Shown: one piece after another, positions 63,801 through 64,000 of the stretch
Layout: every line of letters begins with the position of its first letter
Position numbering within the stretch: position 1 is the first letter of the stretch
From: Parus major
Taxonomy: Eukaryota; Chordata; Aves; Passeriformes; Paridae
DNA: 64,000 nt
Direction: 5' to 3'
Assembly: GCF_001522545.3 (NCBI RefSeq)
Contig: NC_031776.1
Span: forward strand, 35,497,248-35,561,247
Program-made: the position numbers and the translations under genes
The notes under the pieces: model-generated
What the model saw: only the letters and a program-made list of their open reading frames with translations
The model's database searches: none
What the model was told of the DNA's origin: nothing

Positions 63801-64000
63801 GAACCCCCAGAAGAAGGGGCTTTGGAGGCTTTGATTTAATCACCTCAGTGCAAACTCTTGAAAACACAAATTAAACCAAACAAGTCTGGATTTGCTTCCC
63901 AAAATTACTTTATATATTCTAAAATTACAAAATCAAAAGAACTTTTGGACTTGGGGGTCTGAAGAGCATCTGACAACTTTTTGGGATTCGTTGTGTCCAA
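60847..64000 (+). other. MBD5: MBD5 intron downstream of coding exon 4 (continues past window)
   Basis: Donor gtacgt opens a phase-1 intron. I looked for the next MBD5 exon (the stretch after SEAG in the human protein) and did not find it, so the window ends inside this intron. It contains a TTTA-rich microsatellite at 63204-63286 and otherwise AT-rich unique DNA. A phase-compatible acceptor at 62949 is discussed as a finding. Confidence 0.8.
63204..63286. repeat. TTTA-type microsatellite
   Basis: Mixed ttta and tttta units with one tttatct interruption near the middle and another at the end, inside the MBD5 intron after coding exon 4. Confidence 0.9.

Overview
The window looks like a piece of a bird chromosome, probably a songbird. 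The evidence is many short CR1 LINE fragments with the typical avian 3' end (a Watson-strand copy ends in a gatgatcttaaag / ttccaacc / gattctgtga-type tail), small introns, no SINEs of mammalian type, and one clearly recognisable vertebrate gene. The passerine assignment is an inference from the appearance of the CR1 copies; I could not run a search.

The only protein-coding gene I can support is MBD5 (methyl-CpG-binding domain protein 5) on the + strand. Its first four coding exons can be assembled by eye: 52345-52457 (start codon, first half of the MBD), 55883-55985 (second half of the MBD), 56357-56537, and the large exon 58714-60846. The joined frame is 2530 nt, 843 codons plus one base, with intron phases 2, 0, 1 and 1 and a GT donor and AG acceptor at every junction. 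The C-terminal half, including the PWWP domain known in this family, lies beyond the right edge.

Everything from 1 to about 52.3 kb appears to be the long 5' part of the MBD5 locus (introns between untranslated exons) or sequence just upstream. Vertebrate MBD5 has several untranslated 5' exons. Four segments have the form of such exons (good acceptor, exon-sized body, GT donor): 18943-19040, 36095-36178, 44229-44286 and 51773-52027. They are candidates only. Between them the DNA is AT-rich and holds CR1 fragments on both strands, several minisatellites (41-bp, 21-bp and 14-bp units), AT-rich low-complexity tracts, and a 367-base assembly gap inside a CR1 copy. That gap is flanked on its right side by the same 41-bp unit that is tandemly repeated at 14.46-14.58 kb.

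I found no rRNA, tRNA, CRISPR array, bacterial-type operon or intact transposon. Most long open frames in the window are CR1 read in an arbitrary frame, tandem repeats whose unit is a multiple of three, or shadows of the big MBD5 exon. The most interesting non-coding signals are the candidate 5' exons, a palindromic MEF2-type site beside duplicated CTAATTAG motifs near 47.3 kb, a palindromic T-box-like pair at 15.4 kb, and a perfect 10-bp-arm hairpin at 11.08 kb.
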